Position numbers and translations under genes: made by a program
The notes under the pieces: generated by a model
What the model saw: the letters and a program-made list of their open reading frames with translations, nothing else
Database searches by the model: none
What the model was told of the DNA's origin: nothing
Origin: Anaerolineales bacterium
GTDB lineage: Bacteria > Chloroflexota > Anaerolineae > Anaerolineales > Villigracilaceae
Assembly (NCBI GenBank): GCA_025938055.1
Contig: JAICQC010000051.1
Span: 1 to 16,202 of the forward strand
Reading direction: 5' to 3'
Length of the DNA stretch: 16,202 nt
Shown: one piece after another, positions 4,771-12,646 of the stretch
Numbering within the stretch: position 1 is the stretch's first letter
Layout of the letters: each line of letters begins with the position of its first letter

Positions 4771-7218
4771 TTATTTCGCCATCTTTGCAACGGTCACGCC
4801 TGCGCCGCCTTCGCTATCCTTGGGCTCTTCGAAGGATGCAACGTACGGGCTGGACTTCAACGCGTTGCGCACTGCCTCGCGCAGTTTGCCTGTCCCTTTA
4901 CCATGGACGATGCGCACGAACAACAAACCCGAGGAATACGCTTTCTCGAGATAACGATCCAGTTCTTCAAGTCCGTCCTCGACCAGCTTGCCGCGCAGAT
5001 TCAATTCAAGCCCGGGAGATTTTGTGGTACCCACAGAGGATGGTTTGCTGACCACAGGTGCCGGATCTCTGGAGACTGGAGACTGACTGCCGAAGGCGTG
5101 CTGTGCATTACTGCCGACTGACTCACTAGATTTTCTCATCAGATCCGCCAGCCGCGCTCTCACACGCAGACTCCCGATCTGCACTTCAGCATCGGACTCG
5201 CCCAGCGCAGTGACAACGCCCTCCGTGTTGAGGGTGCTAACCGTGACGCGCTCGCCGAGCTTTAGAGACTGACTGCTGGCTACTGATCGCTGATCGCTTT
5301 TTCGTTCCACAGGCGCTTCTACTTTTTCTTCGATCTCTTCAATCTTTTCTTCCAATGTTTTGATCGCATCCAGGGGCTGTCTTGCCTTCCTGAGCTGTGA
5401 CTTGAGTGAATCGATATTTCTCTTTAATATCGCAACTTCCAATTCACCTTCGGCGCGTGCTTTGGCTAACACTTCGCGGCGCTCGTCTTCGATCTTTTCC
5501 AGGCGCTTTTCGAGTTCATTTGTCTGCGCTTCGAATCGGTCACGAGCCTTTTCCAGTTTCTGGCGTTCGCGCGAGGTGCGGTTGCGCTCCTTGCGGATGT
5601 CGTCGAGCAGCTTGTCGGCGCGCAGGTCGTCAGGGCTGAGCTCTCCTTTTGCAGATTCAATGATCGGCTGTGGCAGACCGAGTCGCTGGGCGATCAGCAG
5701 TGCATTGGAACGCCCAGGGAGGCCGATGGTCAAGTGATACGTCGGGCGCAGAGTCTTGATGTCGAATTCCAGTGAGGCATTGACCACGCCTTCCGTCGAA
5801 TGCGCGAACGTCTTGAGTTCGGGATAATGCGTGGCGACCAGAGTCGTGCATCCTGTTTCGAGCAGGAAGTTGAGGATGGCACGAGCCAGTGCCGCGCCCT
5901 CCTGCGGGTCAGTGCCTGCGCCGAGTTCGTCGAAGATGACCAGGGAGCGATGGTCGATCTGCTTGAGGATACGGATGATGTTGGTGATGTGACCGCTGAA
6001 GGTGCTGAGCGACTGCTCGATGGACTGCTCGTCGCCGATATCCGCATAGACGGAACGGAAACAGGGCAGTTCTGAACCGCTCTGCGCCGGGATGTGCAGC
6101 CCGCTTTGTGCCATGAGTACGAGCAAGCCGACCGTTTTGAGCGAAACGGTTTTACCGCCGGTGTTTGGACCCGTGATGACAATCGCCCGTGTGCCCGGTT
6201 TGGGATCGACATCAATCGGGACGACGGTTTGAGGATCAAGGAGAGGGTGACGCGCATTAAGCAGGCGGATCAACCTCTGGCTTTCAAGTTTTAGCTCTTG
6301 CTTTTCATTGTTAACTGATCGATGATTTCTGTTCGCTGACAACTGGTGAAGAACAGGAGCGCTTGCCTTCAATTCCTCCGCATACTTCGCCTTCGCAAAG
6401 ATCAGGTCGAGCATCGCGAGGTTTTCAATGCCATATATGAATTCATCTCGGTATTCGCCAATTTGTGACGAGAGTTCATAGAGGATGCGCCGCTCCTCGT
6501 CGCGCGCCTGCAATTCGAGTTCACGTACCTGGTTGTTGAGATCCACGATGGGCAGCGGCTCCACGAATAGCGTCGCGCCGCTGGAGGACTGGTCATGAAC
6601 AATGGCTTTGATCTGCCCTTTGAACTCAGCCCGCAACGGGATGACGTAACGCCCGTCACGCTGCGTAATGATCGGTTCCTGAAGTTTGCTGGCTGATTCG
6701 GTCAGGTAGCGCCGCAGACGGGTCATGAGCCGGTCGTGTGCGATCTTGATCTCGCGCCGCAGTGCGCCGAGCTTGGGCGAGGCGGAATCCAGCACTTCCC
6801 CGCGCTCAGAGAGTACGCGTGTGATGGCATCAACAACCCCGTGCGATTCGGGCAGACCCGCCGCGATCTGTGCGAGACGCGGGTACTGGTCTGTTTTCCG
6901 TTCGAGGGATCGTTTCAGCTCACGGCAAGAGATCAGCGTGGATTTGACGTCCAGCAGTTGCTGCGGGTCGAGTACGCCGCCGCGTGTCGCGAGGTCGGCG
7001 GCCGCGCGAATATCGTGTGCGCCACCGATACCAATATCCTGAATCGAAAATAGCTTGCGCGCTTCGCTGGTCTCCGCGAGACGGGCAAGTGCGAGGTCAT
7101 ACGAGTCGGTCGGCTCGAGGAGGCGCGCCAGTTCCATCGAGGCGGAGAAATCACAGAAGGCTTTCAGCCGCTCGAGAACTTTCGGATATTCGAGAACAGA
7201 CAGGGTTTTTGCGTCCAT
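4771..7218 (-). CDS. mutS2: MutS2 family ATPase/endonuclease
   Basis: MutS2 proteins bind branched DNA and, in some bacteria, suppress recombination or split collided ribosomes; they are not mismatch-repair MutS. The 815 residues show the MutS-type core and clamp regions (1-310), Walker A 'GPNTGGKT' (350-357), 'GDEQSIEQSLSTFSGH' (395-410), Walker B 'DELGAGTDP' (430-438), a charged coiled coil (about 540-635) and a C-terminal Smr nuclease domain (about 737-815). The Smr domain has 'LNLRGK' in place of the more common LDLRG, and 'HGKGTGKLR'. Three linker segments (about 296-304, 640-652 and 699-719) are encoded by CAGT-rich DNA that looks like inserted intergenic repeats, all in frame. The protein should be cytoplasmic. 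TATAAT 8 nt before ATG 7218 and the absence of a Shine-Dalgarno sequence suggest a leaderless mRNA. Confidence 0.95.
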   Translation of the reverse strand: MDAKTLSVLEYPKVLERLKAFCDFSASMELARLLEPTDSYDLALARLAETSEARKLFSIQDIGIGGAHDIRAAADLATRGGVLDPQQLLDVKSTLISCRELKRSLERKTDQYPRLAQIAAGLPESHGVVDAITRVLSERGEVLDSASPKLGALRREIKIAHDRLMTRLRRYLTESASKLQEPIITQRDGRYVIPLRAEFKGQIKAIVHDQSSSGATLFVEPLPIVDLNNQVRELELQARDEERRILYELSSQIGEYRDEFIYGIENLAMLDLIFAKAKYAEELKASAPVLHQLSANRNHRSVNNEKQELKLESQRLIRLLNARHPLLDPQTVVPIDVDPKPGTRAIVITGPNTGGKTVSLKTVGLLVLMAQSGLHIPAQSGSELPCFRSVYADIGDEQSIEQSLSTFSGHITNIIRILKQIDHRSLVIFDELGAGTDPQEGAALARAILNFLLETGCTTLVATHYPELKTFAHSTEGVVNASLEFDIKTLRPTYHLTIGLPGRSNALLIAQRLGLPQPIIESAKGELSPDDLRADKLLDDIRKERNRTSRERQKLEKARDRFEAQTNELEKRLEKIEDERREVLAKARAEGELEVAILKRNIDSLKSQLRKARQPLDAIKTLEEKIEEIEEKVEAPVERKSDQRSVASSQSLKLGERVTVSTLNTEGVVTALGESDAEVQIGSLRVRARLADLMRKSSESVGSNAQHAFGSQSPVSRDPAPVVSKPSSVGTTKSPGLELNLRGKLVEDGLEELDRYLEKAYSSGLLFVRIVHGKGTGKLREAVRNALKSSPYVASFEEPKDSEGGAGVTVAKMAK
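5066..5135 (-). repeat. CAGT-rich repeat tract inside mutS2 (C-terminal linker)
   Basis: The minus strand reads GGCAGTCAGTCTCCAGTCTC and neighbouring variants, encoding 'SESVGSNAQHAFGSQSPVS' just before the Smr domain. It shares GCAGTCAGTCTC with the tract at 5262-5308. Confidence 0.5.
5262..5308 (-). repeat. CAGT/GATCAG-rich repeat tract inside mutS2 (after coiled coil)
   Basis: The minus strand contains GCGATCAGCGATCAGTAGCC followed by AGCAGTCAGTCTC, encoding 'SDQRSVASSQSL'. The short repeating units are typical of intergenic repeats, not of conserved coding sequence. Confidence 0.5.
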
Positions 7219-7226
7219 TAAGGCGA

Positions 7227-7232
7227 ATTATA
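7227..7232 (-). promoter_or_regulatory. -10 box of mutS2, leaderless start
   Basis: A consensus TATAAT ends 8 nt before ATG 7218. TTGTTT lies 16 nt upstream and overlaps the T-tail of the preceding terminator. Transcription would begin at or beside the start codon. Confidence 0.55.
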
Positions 7233-7253
7233 AACCAGAGGCTTACAGAAACA

Positions 7254-7279
7254 AAAAGGCGGCTCGCGAGCCGCCTTTT
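7254..7279 (-). terminator. rho-independent terminator of the Ser/Thr kinase gene
   Basis: AAAAGGCGGCTCG and CGAGCCGCCTTTT form a perfect 26-bp inverted repeat with a GC-rich stem flanked by A/T runs. It can terminate either strand, but only the minus-strand kinase gene reads into it, 17 bases after its stop codon. Confidence 0.85.
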
Positions 7280-7295
7280 GAATTCTTCGTCGATT

Positions 7296-9002
7296 TTACT
7301 CAAGGGATCTGACGAGGAAGTCATCAAACGTGACATCTGCGGCGGATGCGTTTTCCCCGCTCCAGGTGAATGCACCGACGTAGCCAGACGTATAGTCTGA
7401 ATCGGATACCGAAGCGATCTGCTGTCCATCTACATACAAGGTAAGCGTGCCGTTGCCGCAGTCTGCACCGACGCGATACGAAGATGCGTTCTTGGGGATG
7501 AGGTCCGAGGCTGCCCATTGATCGTTATTCGTAAGGAAAAGATCGGTCTCACCGGTAACCGCTTTTGCGATCGCATACTCTCCACCGGGCGTCATCGCCA
7601 GATAATAATATGAGGAAGACGGGTCCTGTTGGTAACAGAGGATCCCGAAGGCTGTGGTCGGTTCGCCATCGTTGTTGGTGGCGGTAATCTCCACGTGGAT
7701 ATTCTCGTAGGTTTCCGCATTGGCAGTGCTCCAGACAAACCAGTTCTCCTTGAAGATCTCCATCCGCAGCGCTTCGCCCTCATATTCAATGGCGTTATCC
7801 GAATCGGTTAGCGTGCCCCAGTTTGGGTCGGAAAAATCATCCTCGAGGAGAACGGTGCCAGTGTTGTTAACGGGAGCGGTGGTCGGAGGCTGAGGTGGAT
7901 GGGTAGCGGTGGGAGGAACGGAGATCGCGGTTTGGCTGGGCGGAGCAGAGGGCGTGGAGGAACTCCACAAACTGGATGCCATCAGGGCAACTCCTCCCAG
8001 CCCAAAAATAGCGCAGGCGACTATCAGACAACCACCGATCCAGGCAGCGGGCTTTGCAGTTTTGGTGATGCTTCCGGTTGTTTGCACAGGCTTGCGCGCA
8101 GCCGGGCTGACCGGCTCGGCGGTAGGCGCAAGCGTGGCAACTGCCGCGGGCGCGTGCTGTACAGTCTCCTTTTGCTCAAGGGCGCGCTTCCAGGCGGCTT
8201 TGAATTCCGAAGCAGTCGTGAAGCGATCCTTGGGGTCTTTGGCGAGTGCCTTGAGGATCACCTGCTCGATGGGCGCCGGAATATCCGGCTTGACCAGGGA
8301 TGGCAGTGACAGCGGGTCGCTGATGTGTTTGAAGATCACTGCCAGCGGCGTATCGGCAACAAACGGCACGCCGCCGGTCACCATTTCATATAGGATAATG
8401 CCGAGTGAATAAATGTCCGAGCGCTGGTCCACGGGCTGCGCCTGCGCCTGCTCGGGGCTAATGTAGGCGGGCGTGCCCATGATCGCGTCGGTCTGGGTGA
8501 GGCGTGGGGATGCACTCTCAAGCAGCTTGGCAATGCCAAAATCCGTGAGGAACACATTCCCGTACGAATCGATGAGCGCGTTGGCTGGCTTCAGATCGCG
8601 GTGGACAATACCATGACTGTGTGCATAGCTCAGCGCGTCGGTCAGCTGGCTGAACAGTCTGTCGATCTCATCCAGGGGCAGGGGACGTCCTGTTTCCATC
8701 CTGTCCTTGAGCGTCCCCGCTTCGAGGTAACGCATCACGAAGTATGCCACCCCATCACTTTCGCCATAATCGAAGACTGGCAGAATATGCGGATGCTCCA
8801 GCTTTGCGATGAAGCGCGCCTCCTGCTGGAAGCGCGTCGCGAACTCCTTGCTCTCGGCAAGTTGGCTGGGCAGGACCTTGACCGCCACGTAACGGTCCAT
8901 GGATGGCTGGTAGGCTTTATACACCGATGCCATGCCGCCCTTGCCGATCTGATTCATAATGCGATAGGGACCGAGCATCTGCCCGGGTTGGATGGTATCC
9001 AT
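7296..9002 (-). CDS. membrane Ser/Thr protein kinase with extracellular lectin-like domain
   Basis: The N-terminal half is a complete Hanks-type kinase (about 13-275): glycine loop 'IGKGGMASVY', K42 in 'VAVKVL', E61, catalytic loop 'HRDLKPAN' with D136, 'DFG' with D154, and 'GTPAYISPEQ'. A Pro/Ala/Thr-rich juxtamembrane stretch leads to one membrane segment (about 320-344). The outer part has a Pro/Thr spacer and then a domain of about 185 residues starting 'LLEDDFSDPNWG' and containing 'LTLYVDGQQIASVSDSDYT', which resembles concanavalin-like/DUF1080 beta-sandwiches. The layout is that of a receptor kinase, with outside ligand binding controlling inside phosphorylation. The ligand and targets are unknown. 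The start is fixed by GAGGAG at 9009-9014, 6 nt before the ATG. The gene is divergent from the DEAD-box helicase. Confidence 0.93.
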   Translation of the reverse strand: MDTIQPGQMLGPYRIMNQIGKGGMASVYKAYQPSMDRYVAVKVLPSQLAESKEFATRFQQEARFIAKLEHPHILPVFDYGESDGVAYFVMRYLEAGTLKDRMETGRPLPLDEIDRLFSQLTDALSYAHSHGIVHRDLKPANALIDSYGNVFLTDFGIAKLLESASPRLTQTDAIMGTPAYISPEQAQAQPVDQRSDIYSLGIILYEMVTGGVPFVADTPLAVIFKHISDPLSLPSLVKPDIPAPIEQVILKALAKDPKDRFTTASEFKAAWKRALEQKETVQHAPAAVATLAPTAEPVSPAARKPVQTTGSITKTAKPAAWIGGCLIVACAIFGLGGVALMASSLWSSSTPSAPPSQTAISVPPTATHPPQPPTTAPVNNTGTVLLEDDFSDPNWGTLTDSDNAIEYEGEALRMEIFKENWFVWSTANAETYENIHVEITATNNDGEPTTAFGILCYQQDPSSSYYYLAMTPGGEYAIAKAVTGETDLFLTNNDQWAASDLIPKNASSYRVGADCGNGTLTLYVDGQQIASVSDSDYTSGYVGAFTWSGENASAADVTFDDFLVRSLE

Positions 9003-9026
9003 GCGGCGCTCCTCTTTGATGTTCCC

Positions 9027-9055
9027 ATTCTACGACTGTTTTTATCGAATTTCAA
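9027..9055 (-). promoter_or_regulatory. sigma-70-type promoter of the kinase gene
   Basis: The minus strand has TTGAAA (9050-9055), a 17-nt spacer and TAGAAT (9027-9032). GAGGAG at 9009-9014 follows as the ribosome binding site. This is the best promoter in the window. Confidence 0.65.
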
Positions 9056-9098
9056 ATTGCATTAAGCGGACAAAAAACAGCGGCGTGTTCGACTTCCG

Positions 9099-9107
9099 TG
9101 TTATACT
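9099..9107 (+). promoter_or_regulatory. candidate extended -10 promoter for the helicase leader
   Basis: TG-T-TATACT forms an extended -10, with the hexamer at 9102-9107, and no good -35. Transcription would start near 9114, about 240 nt before the helicase start codon. Confidence 0.45.
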
Positions 9108-9113
9108 CCCGCA

Positions 9114-9354
9114 GCTTCACCTCAGCTACATCCGGGTGCAAGCGCAAAATTTGGGAATCGTTTTGATACTCCTGACGCAGTCAGTGCAGCCCGCGGTATG
9201 TGAGTCGGGCTTTTTTGTTGGGCGAGTTGCCTGAAAAGGCAGGCTTTGATTGGCAGGAAGAATGTAGACGGAGTCATCGGAACATCCCGCACAACGGGGT
9301 ATGACGGACGTTCGAGTAGAACATCCGCCATGCTGGCACGTTATAAGGATTAAG
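9114..9354 (+). ncRNA. structured 5' leader of the DEAD-box helicase gene, or a small RNA followed by it
   Basis: This stretch contains no convincing gene. It holds a terminator-like hairpin (9188-9216), a short stem with a GAAA tetraloop (TGCCT/AGGCA, 9228-9241) and an imperfect 9-bp hairpin with one mismatch (9305-9327) close to the start codon. This suggests an mRNA leader that senses RNA structure, as would suit an RNA helicase gene. Alternatively it may be a ~100-nt small RNA ending at 9216. The region is described by eye; no covariance was tested. Confidence 0.4.
9188..9216 (+). terminator. terminator-like hairpin within the helicase leader
   Basis: AGCCCG (9188-9193) pairs with CGGGCT (9206-9211) across a 12-nt loop and is followed by six T (9211-9216). 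It lies between the candidate promoter and the helicase gene, so it would act as an attenuator or end a small RNA. Confidence 0.5.
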
Positions 9355-11046
9355 ATGACAACCGATTTTTCTTCTCTCAACCTGCGCGAGGAACTGGTGC
9401 AGGCGATCACCGGGCTTGGCTATGCTGAGCCTACGCCCATCCAGACAGCGATTATTCCGATCATGCTCAAGGGGGCAGATGTGATCGGTCAGGCGCAGAC
9501 AGGCACCGGCAAGACGGCTGCCTTTGCGCTCCCCATTCTCCAAAACTTTACACCGCAGCGCCACGTGCAGGCGCTGATCCTCGCGCCCACGCGCGAGCTT
9601 GCGCTGCAGGTCGCCGATTCCATGACGGTGTATGGCAAGAATCTCGATGTACGTATCCTGGCGGTTTATGGCGGGCAGCCGTATGGACCGCAGATCTCGC
9701 GCCTCAACCGCGGCGTGGACGTTGTGGTTGGCACGCCCGGGCGCCTGCTCGACCTGATGGAGCGCAATGCGCTTAACATCAAACACGTCCGCACGCTGGT
9801 GCTCGATGAAGCGGATGAAATGCTCAACATGGGATTCATGGAAGATGTGGAAAAGATCCTTGCGGAGACTCCAGCGGAGCGGCAGACTGCCCTGTTTTCA
9901 GCGACCATGCCGCCGCGCATCCGCTCCCTCGCAAACCGGTTCATGCGCGACCCTCAGCATGTGAACATCAAGCGGGACACGCTTACCCTCGCCTCGACCG
10001 AGCAGCGCTACTACCTGGTGCATGAGACCGACAAGACCAACGCGCTGACACGTCTCTTCGAGGTGGAGCCGATCAAGAGCGCGCTGATCTTTGCACGCAC
10101 CCGCGCCGAAACCAGCTCGCTGGCGAACGAACTGGTCGTGCGCGGCATTCCCGCCGAAGCCATCCATGGCGATCTGGACCAGCGCGCCCGCGAGGCTGTG
10201 CTGAGCCGTTTCCGTTCGAATCAGCTCAAGGTGCTTGTCGCGACCGACGTCGCGGCGCGCGGCCTCGACATCGAAGACATTTCACACGTCTTCAACTACC
10301 ACCTGCCTGACGATGCTGAAGTGTATATCCATCGCATTGGTCGGACAGGCCGCGCGGGAAAAACAGGCATTGCCATCACATTGCTCTCGCCGCGCGAGAA
10401 GCGCCGTCTGCGGGAGGTAGAGGCGCTTACCAAACAGTCCATCAAGAAAGTGGAGTTACCCACGGTTAGCGATATTCACCGTCATCGCGAAGCAGAACTG
10501 GTCGAGAAGATGAAGGTCTGGCTCGGGCGCGGGCGCTACAAGCGCGAGCTCGAAATGGCGCAGGAGCTGGTCGAAGCTGGGCATGAGCCGTTGAATATCG
10601 CGGCTGCCGCGTTGAAGATCGCCCGCGCCGACGAGAAACAGCGACCGATCGATGAAATCGGCGAAGTGAAGACCCGCGTCGACGACAAAAGTGAGGGTCG
10701 AGGCGGCGAGAGAGGCAGGGCTGATGGAGCTCACCGCCGCGACTCCTTCGGGCGTCGCGACGGTGCAGGAAATGGCGGCAGCTCGCGGCGTCGCGGGGAC
10801 GGGTCGCACGAAGAAGGCATGGTCCGCTTGAAGCTCAACAAAGGCAAACAGCATGGGGTCCGCCCGAATGAAGTGGTCGGCACGATTGCCTTCCATGCCA
10901 ACATCCCGGGCTATACCATCGGGAAGATCCGCATCGAAGACAAGGTCACCTTTGTGGATGTGCCCGAGGATGTGGTGGACCAGGTGCTCAAGCAAAGTGG
11001 GAATTATCGAATCGGGAAGGAAAAGCTGGCACTGACCAAAGCATAG
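9355..11046 (+). CDS. deaD: DEAD-box RNA helicase with DbpA-like RNA-binding tail
   Basis: DEAD-box helicases unwind short RNA duplexes using ATP and serve in ribosome assembly, mRNA decay and cold adaptation. The 563 residues show the Q motif 'PTPIQ' (26-30), Walker A 'AQTGTGKT' (47-54), 'PTREL', 'GTPGR', DEAD (151-154), SAT (182-184), 'ATDVAARGLD' and 'HRIGRTGR' (326-333). A charged RGG/RRD-rich linker (about 440-485) leads to a DbpA/CsdA-type RNA-binding domain (about 488-560; 'VRLKLNKGKQHGVRPNEVVG'). The start at 9355 follows AAGGAT and gives the usual 'F..L.L..ELVQAI' N-terminus; an in-frame ATG at 9301 would add 18 unlikely residues and lies in the structured leader. The symbol is by family; csdA/cshA-type naming is equally possible. 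The gene ends at a strong hairpin. Confidence 0.95.
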   Translation: MTTDFSSLNLREELVQAITGLGYAEPTPIQTAIIPIMLKGADVIGQAQTGTGKTAAFALPILQNFTPQRHVQALILAPTRELALQVADSMTVYGKNLDVRILAVYGGQPYGPQISRLNRGVDVVVGTPGRLLDLMERNALNIKHVRTLVLDEADEMLNMGFMEDVEKILAETPAERQTALFSATMPPRIRSLANRFMRDPQHVNIKRDTLTLASTEQRYYLVHETDKTNALTRLFEVEPIKSALIFARTRAETSSLANELVVRGIPAEAIHGDLDQRAREAVLSRFRSNQLKVLVATDVAARGLDIEDISHVFNYHLPDDAEVYIHRIGRTGRAGKTGIAITLLSPREKRRLREVEALTKQSIKKVELPTVSDIHRHREAELVEKMKVWLGRGRYKRELEMAQELVEAGHEPLNIAAAALKIARADEKQRPIDEIGEVKTRVDDKSEGRGGERGRADGAHRRDSFGRRDGAGNGGSSRRRGDGSHEEGMVRLKLNKGKQHGVRPNEVVGTIAFHANIPGYTIGKIRIEDKVTFVDVPEDVVDQVLKQSGNYRIGKEKLALTKA

Positions 11047-11053
11047 AAAACAT

Positions 11054-11079
11054 TCGTCCCGCAGGAAACTGCGGGACGA
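11054..11079. terminator. bidirectional hairpin between the helicase and reductase genes
   Basis: TCGTCCCGCAG and CTGCGGGACGA form a perfect 11-bp stem with a GAAA loop (TTTC on the other strand). It lies between convergent genes and is followed by T-rich sequence on both strands. Confidence 0.75.
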
Positions 11080-11087
11080 GTATTTAA

Positions 11088-11724
11088 CTACTTCATGATC
11101 TTCATGTTTAGCATGCCTGTGTTCATCGCCCCGTAAAGCCTCACCCACAGCAGAATATACGCTTCTGTACCGCGCGCTGTCGAAAGGTCACCGAGATCGA
11201 ACACGTGGATCCATCCAAATGTTTTGAGCAGCTCGGTGACACGCGCTTTTGCCTCCATGTCGTTTCCACTGACGAAAACGTGGTGGTCGCCGTTTGCCAC
11301 CTCGAGCGGGTGGGTCATCAACCGCGCCGTCACGGTGTTGAGTGTTTTGACGACTTTTGTGGATGGGAAGGCGCGCTGGATCTGCTCCGAGAGCGAATCT
11401 GTGCCGACGACGGTCAGCGAGGGAGGAAAGCCATTCGAGAAATCAAGCGGATTGGAAACATCCAGCAGGATCTTGTCGACGAGGTTTGCTTCGCCAGCCA
11501 TAGCCAGCGCGTTCAGCGATGCGGCTCCATTGGTGGCATTGATCACCATTTCGCCGTGCGCGGCAGTCTCGGCAAAGGAACCGATCAGCACCTTTTGGTT
11601 GGACGATTGCCAGCCACGCAGCTTATCTGCGTCGCGCGTGCCAATGACTACATTGTGACCCAGCTCTGCCAGGCGCGCTGAGGCCCTGCGCGACCATGCC
11701 CGAGCCCAAGACTCCCATTCTCAT
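11088..11724 (-). pseudogene. COG2085-type dinucleotide-binding (F420/NADP) reductase, frameshifted
   Basis: The intact part encodes 'GSFAETAAHGEMVINATNGA', 'LLDVSNPLDFSNG', 'TDSLSEQIQRAFPSTKVVKT' and 'GDLSTARGTEAYI', typical of small Rossmann-fold proteins related to F420-dependent NADP oxidoreductase. The expected N-terminus is also present: ATG 11724 preceded by AAAGGAG (11732-11738) encodes MRMGVLGSGMVAQGLSA, the Rossmann motif. The frame is then lost in a GC run at 11672-11678; restoring two bases there gives '...LSARLAELGHNVVIGTRDAD' and a continuous protein of about 212 residues, the normal size. This is either a real 2-bp loss (or 1-bp gain) or a sequencing or assembly error. It lies 28 nt after the SDR gene and is probably co-transcribed with it. 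If intact, it would move hydride between NAD(P) and F420 or another cofactor. Confidence 0.8.
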
Positions 11725-11752
11725 TGCAGTTCTCCTTTAACATCAATGGTTT

Positions 11753-12631
11753 TTAGAGTTGAAGATCCTTGACAGGCAGGACTCCCTGCGTGGCTGTTAG
11801 ACCGGTGAGTCTGTCGCTTATCTCCCATAACCTTTGCTGGGCATCGCGGTCGTGCGCATACGCCGGGGCATCGATCTCCCGCCCGTTGTGCAGGAACTTT
11901 CCTGTCATTTTTTCGAATTCTGGAGCGATCGCTGTCTGCAGGATACTGCCGCTCGCTTTTTCGGGTGGTCGGGACGTCAGCCGCGCAAAGAGACGCATCA
12001 GGATGAATGCTTCCTTCGCTGCCCCCGAGCGGGCCAGGCCGGGATGGATCGCATTCACGGTGATCCCGGTGTTCTCCAGGCGCCGCGCCAGCGCAAACGT
12101 AAATAAAAGGTTCGCGGTCTTGGTTGCTTCGAAGGCATTTAATGAATTGAATTTCTTCTCGCTTTGCAGGTCATCGAGCTCCAGCGGGATGGTGGAGGGC
12201 GCGGTAAGGTTCAGTACACGCGCCGAGCCGTTCGCCTGGACAGCCGCCTGAAGCGGCTCGAGCAGAAGATTGGTCAGCAGGAAAGGACCGAGATGGTTGG
12301 CAGCAAACATTTCTTCGAACCCCTCCACTGTGACAACGCGCTTCCGGTTATACACGCCGGCATTGTTGATGAGGACATCGATCGTTTCATATCTCGATTT
12401 CAAAATCTCAGCTAGGTTGCGCACAGACGAGAGAATGGACAGGTCGCATAACTGCAGGTCAAGATTCGGGTTTTGTGCCCTGCGCGAAAGCTCCCTTAGA
12501 GTTGCATCTCCGCGGTCGGCATCGCGTGCCACGAGCACAACAGTTTCTCCTGTTTTCGCCAGATCTGCTGCCAGCGCCTTTCCAATTGCCGATGTCACGC
12601 CTGTCACCACAAAGACTTTATTTTGCGCCAT
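11753..12631 (-). CDS. short-chain dehydrogenase/reductase family protein with altered active site
   Basis: The 292 residues follow the classical SDR fold of the retinol-dehydrogenase-like type: 'VFVVTGVTSAIGKALA' (cofactor loop), 'VLVARD', 'CDLSILSSV', 'IDVLINNAGVY' and 'FAANHLGPFLLTNLLL'. The catalytic positions are changed. Where YxxxK is expected the sequence is 'NAFEATKTANLLF', so Tyr is replaced by F167 with K171 kept. The usual catalytic Ser region reads 'LNLTAPST', with A144 at the likely Ser position. The glycine motif also has Ala in place of the third Gly (TGVTSAIG). It may be inactive as a dehydrogenase, or use another mechanism. The start at 12631 follows AAGAGG; an upstream ATG at 12682 adds 17 unlikely residues. 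It is followed by the reductase gene. Confidence 0.88.
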   Translation of the reverse strand: MAQNKVFVVTGVTSAIGKALAADLAKTGETVVLVARDADRGDATLRELSRRAQNPNLDLQLCDLSILSSVRNLAEILKSRYETIDVLINNAGVYNRKRVVTVEGFEEMFAANHLGPFLLTNLLLEPLQAAVQANGSARVLNLTAPSTIPLELDDLQSEKKFNSLNAFEATKTANLLFTFALARRLENTGITVNAIHPGLARSGAAKEAFILMRLFARLTSRPPEKASGSILQTAIAPEFEKMTGKFLHNGREIDAPAYAHDRDAQQRLWEISDRLTGLTATQGVLPVKDLQL

Positions 12632-12646
12632 CGTACCTCTTTCGCT

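Noticed and set aside
5066..5308. possible CRISPR-like or tandem array
   Set aside because: The repeats are short, irregular and have no spacers of equal size; they are in-frame low-complexity tracts in mutS2.
5360..5737. plus-strand Ser/Arg-rich open frame
   Set aside because: Antisense of the MutS2 coiled-coil region; the composition is that of a shadow frame.
9301..9354. longer helicase start at ATG 9301
   Set aside because: The 18 extra residues do not resemble the family and lie in a leader hairpin; ATG 9355 follows AAGGAT.
10456..11148. minus-strand open frame of 230 codons opposite the helicase end
   Set aside because: It is a mirror of GC-rich helicase sequence, crosses the bidirectional terminator, and shows no recognisable motif.
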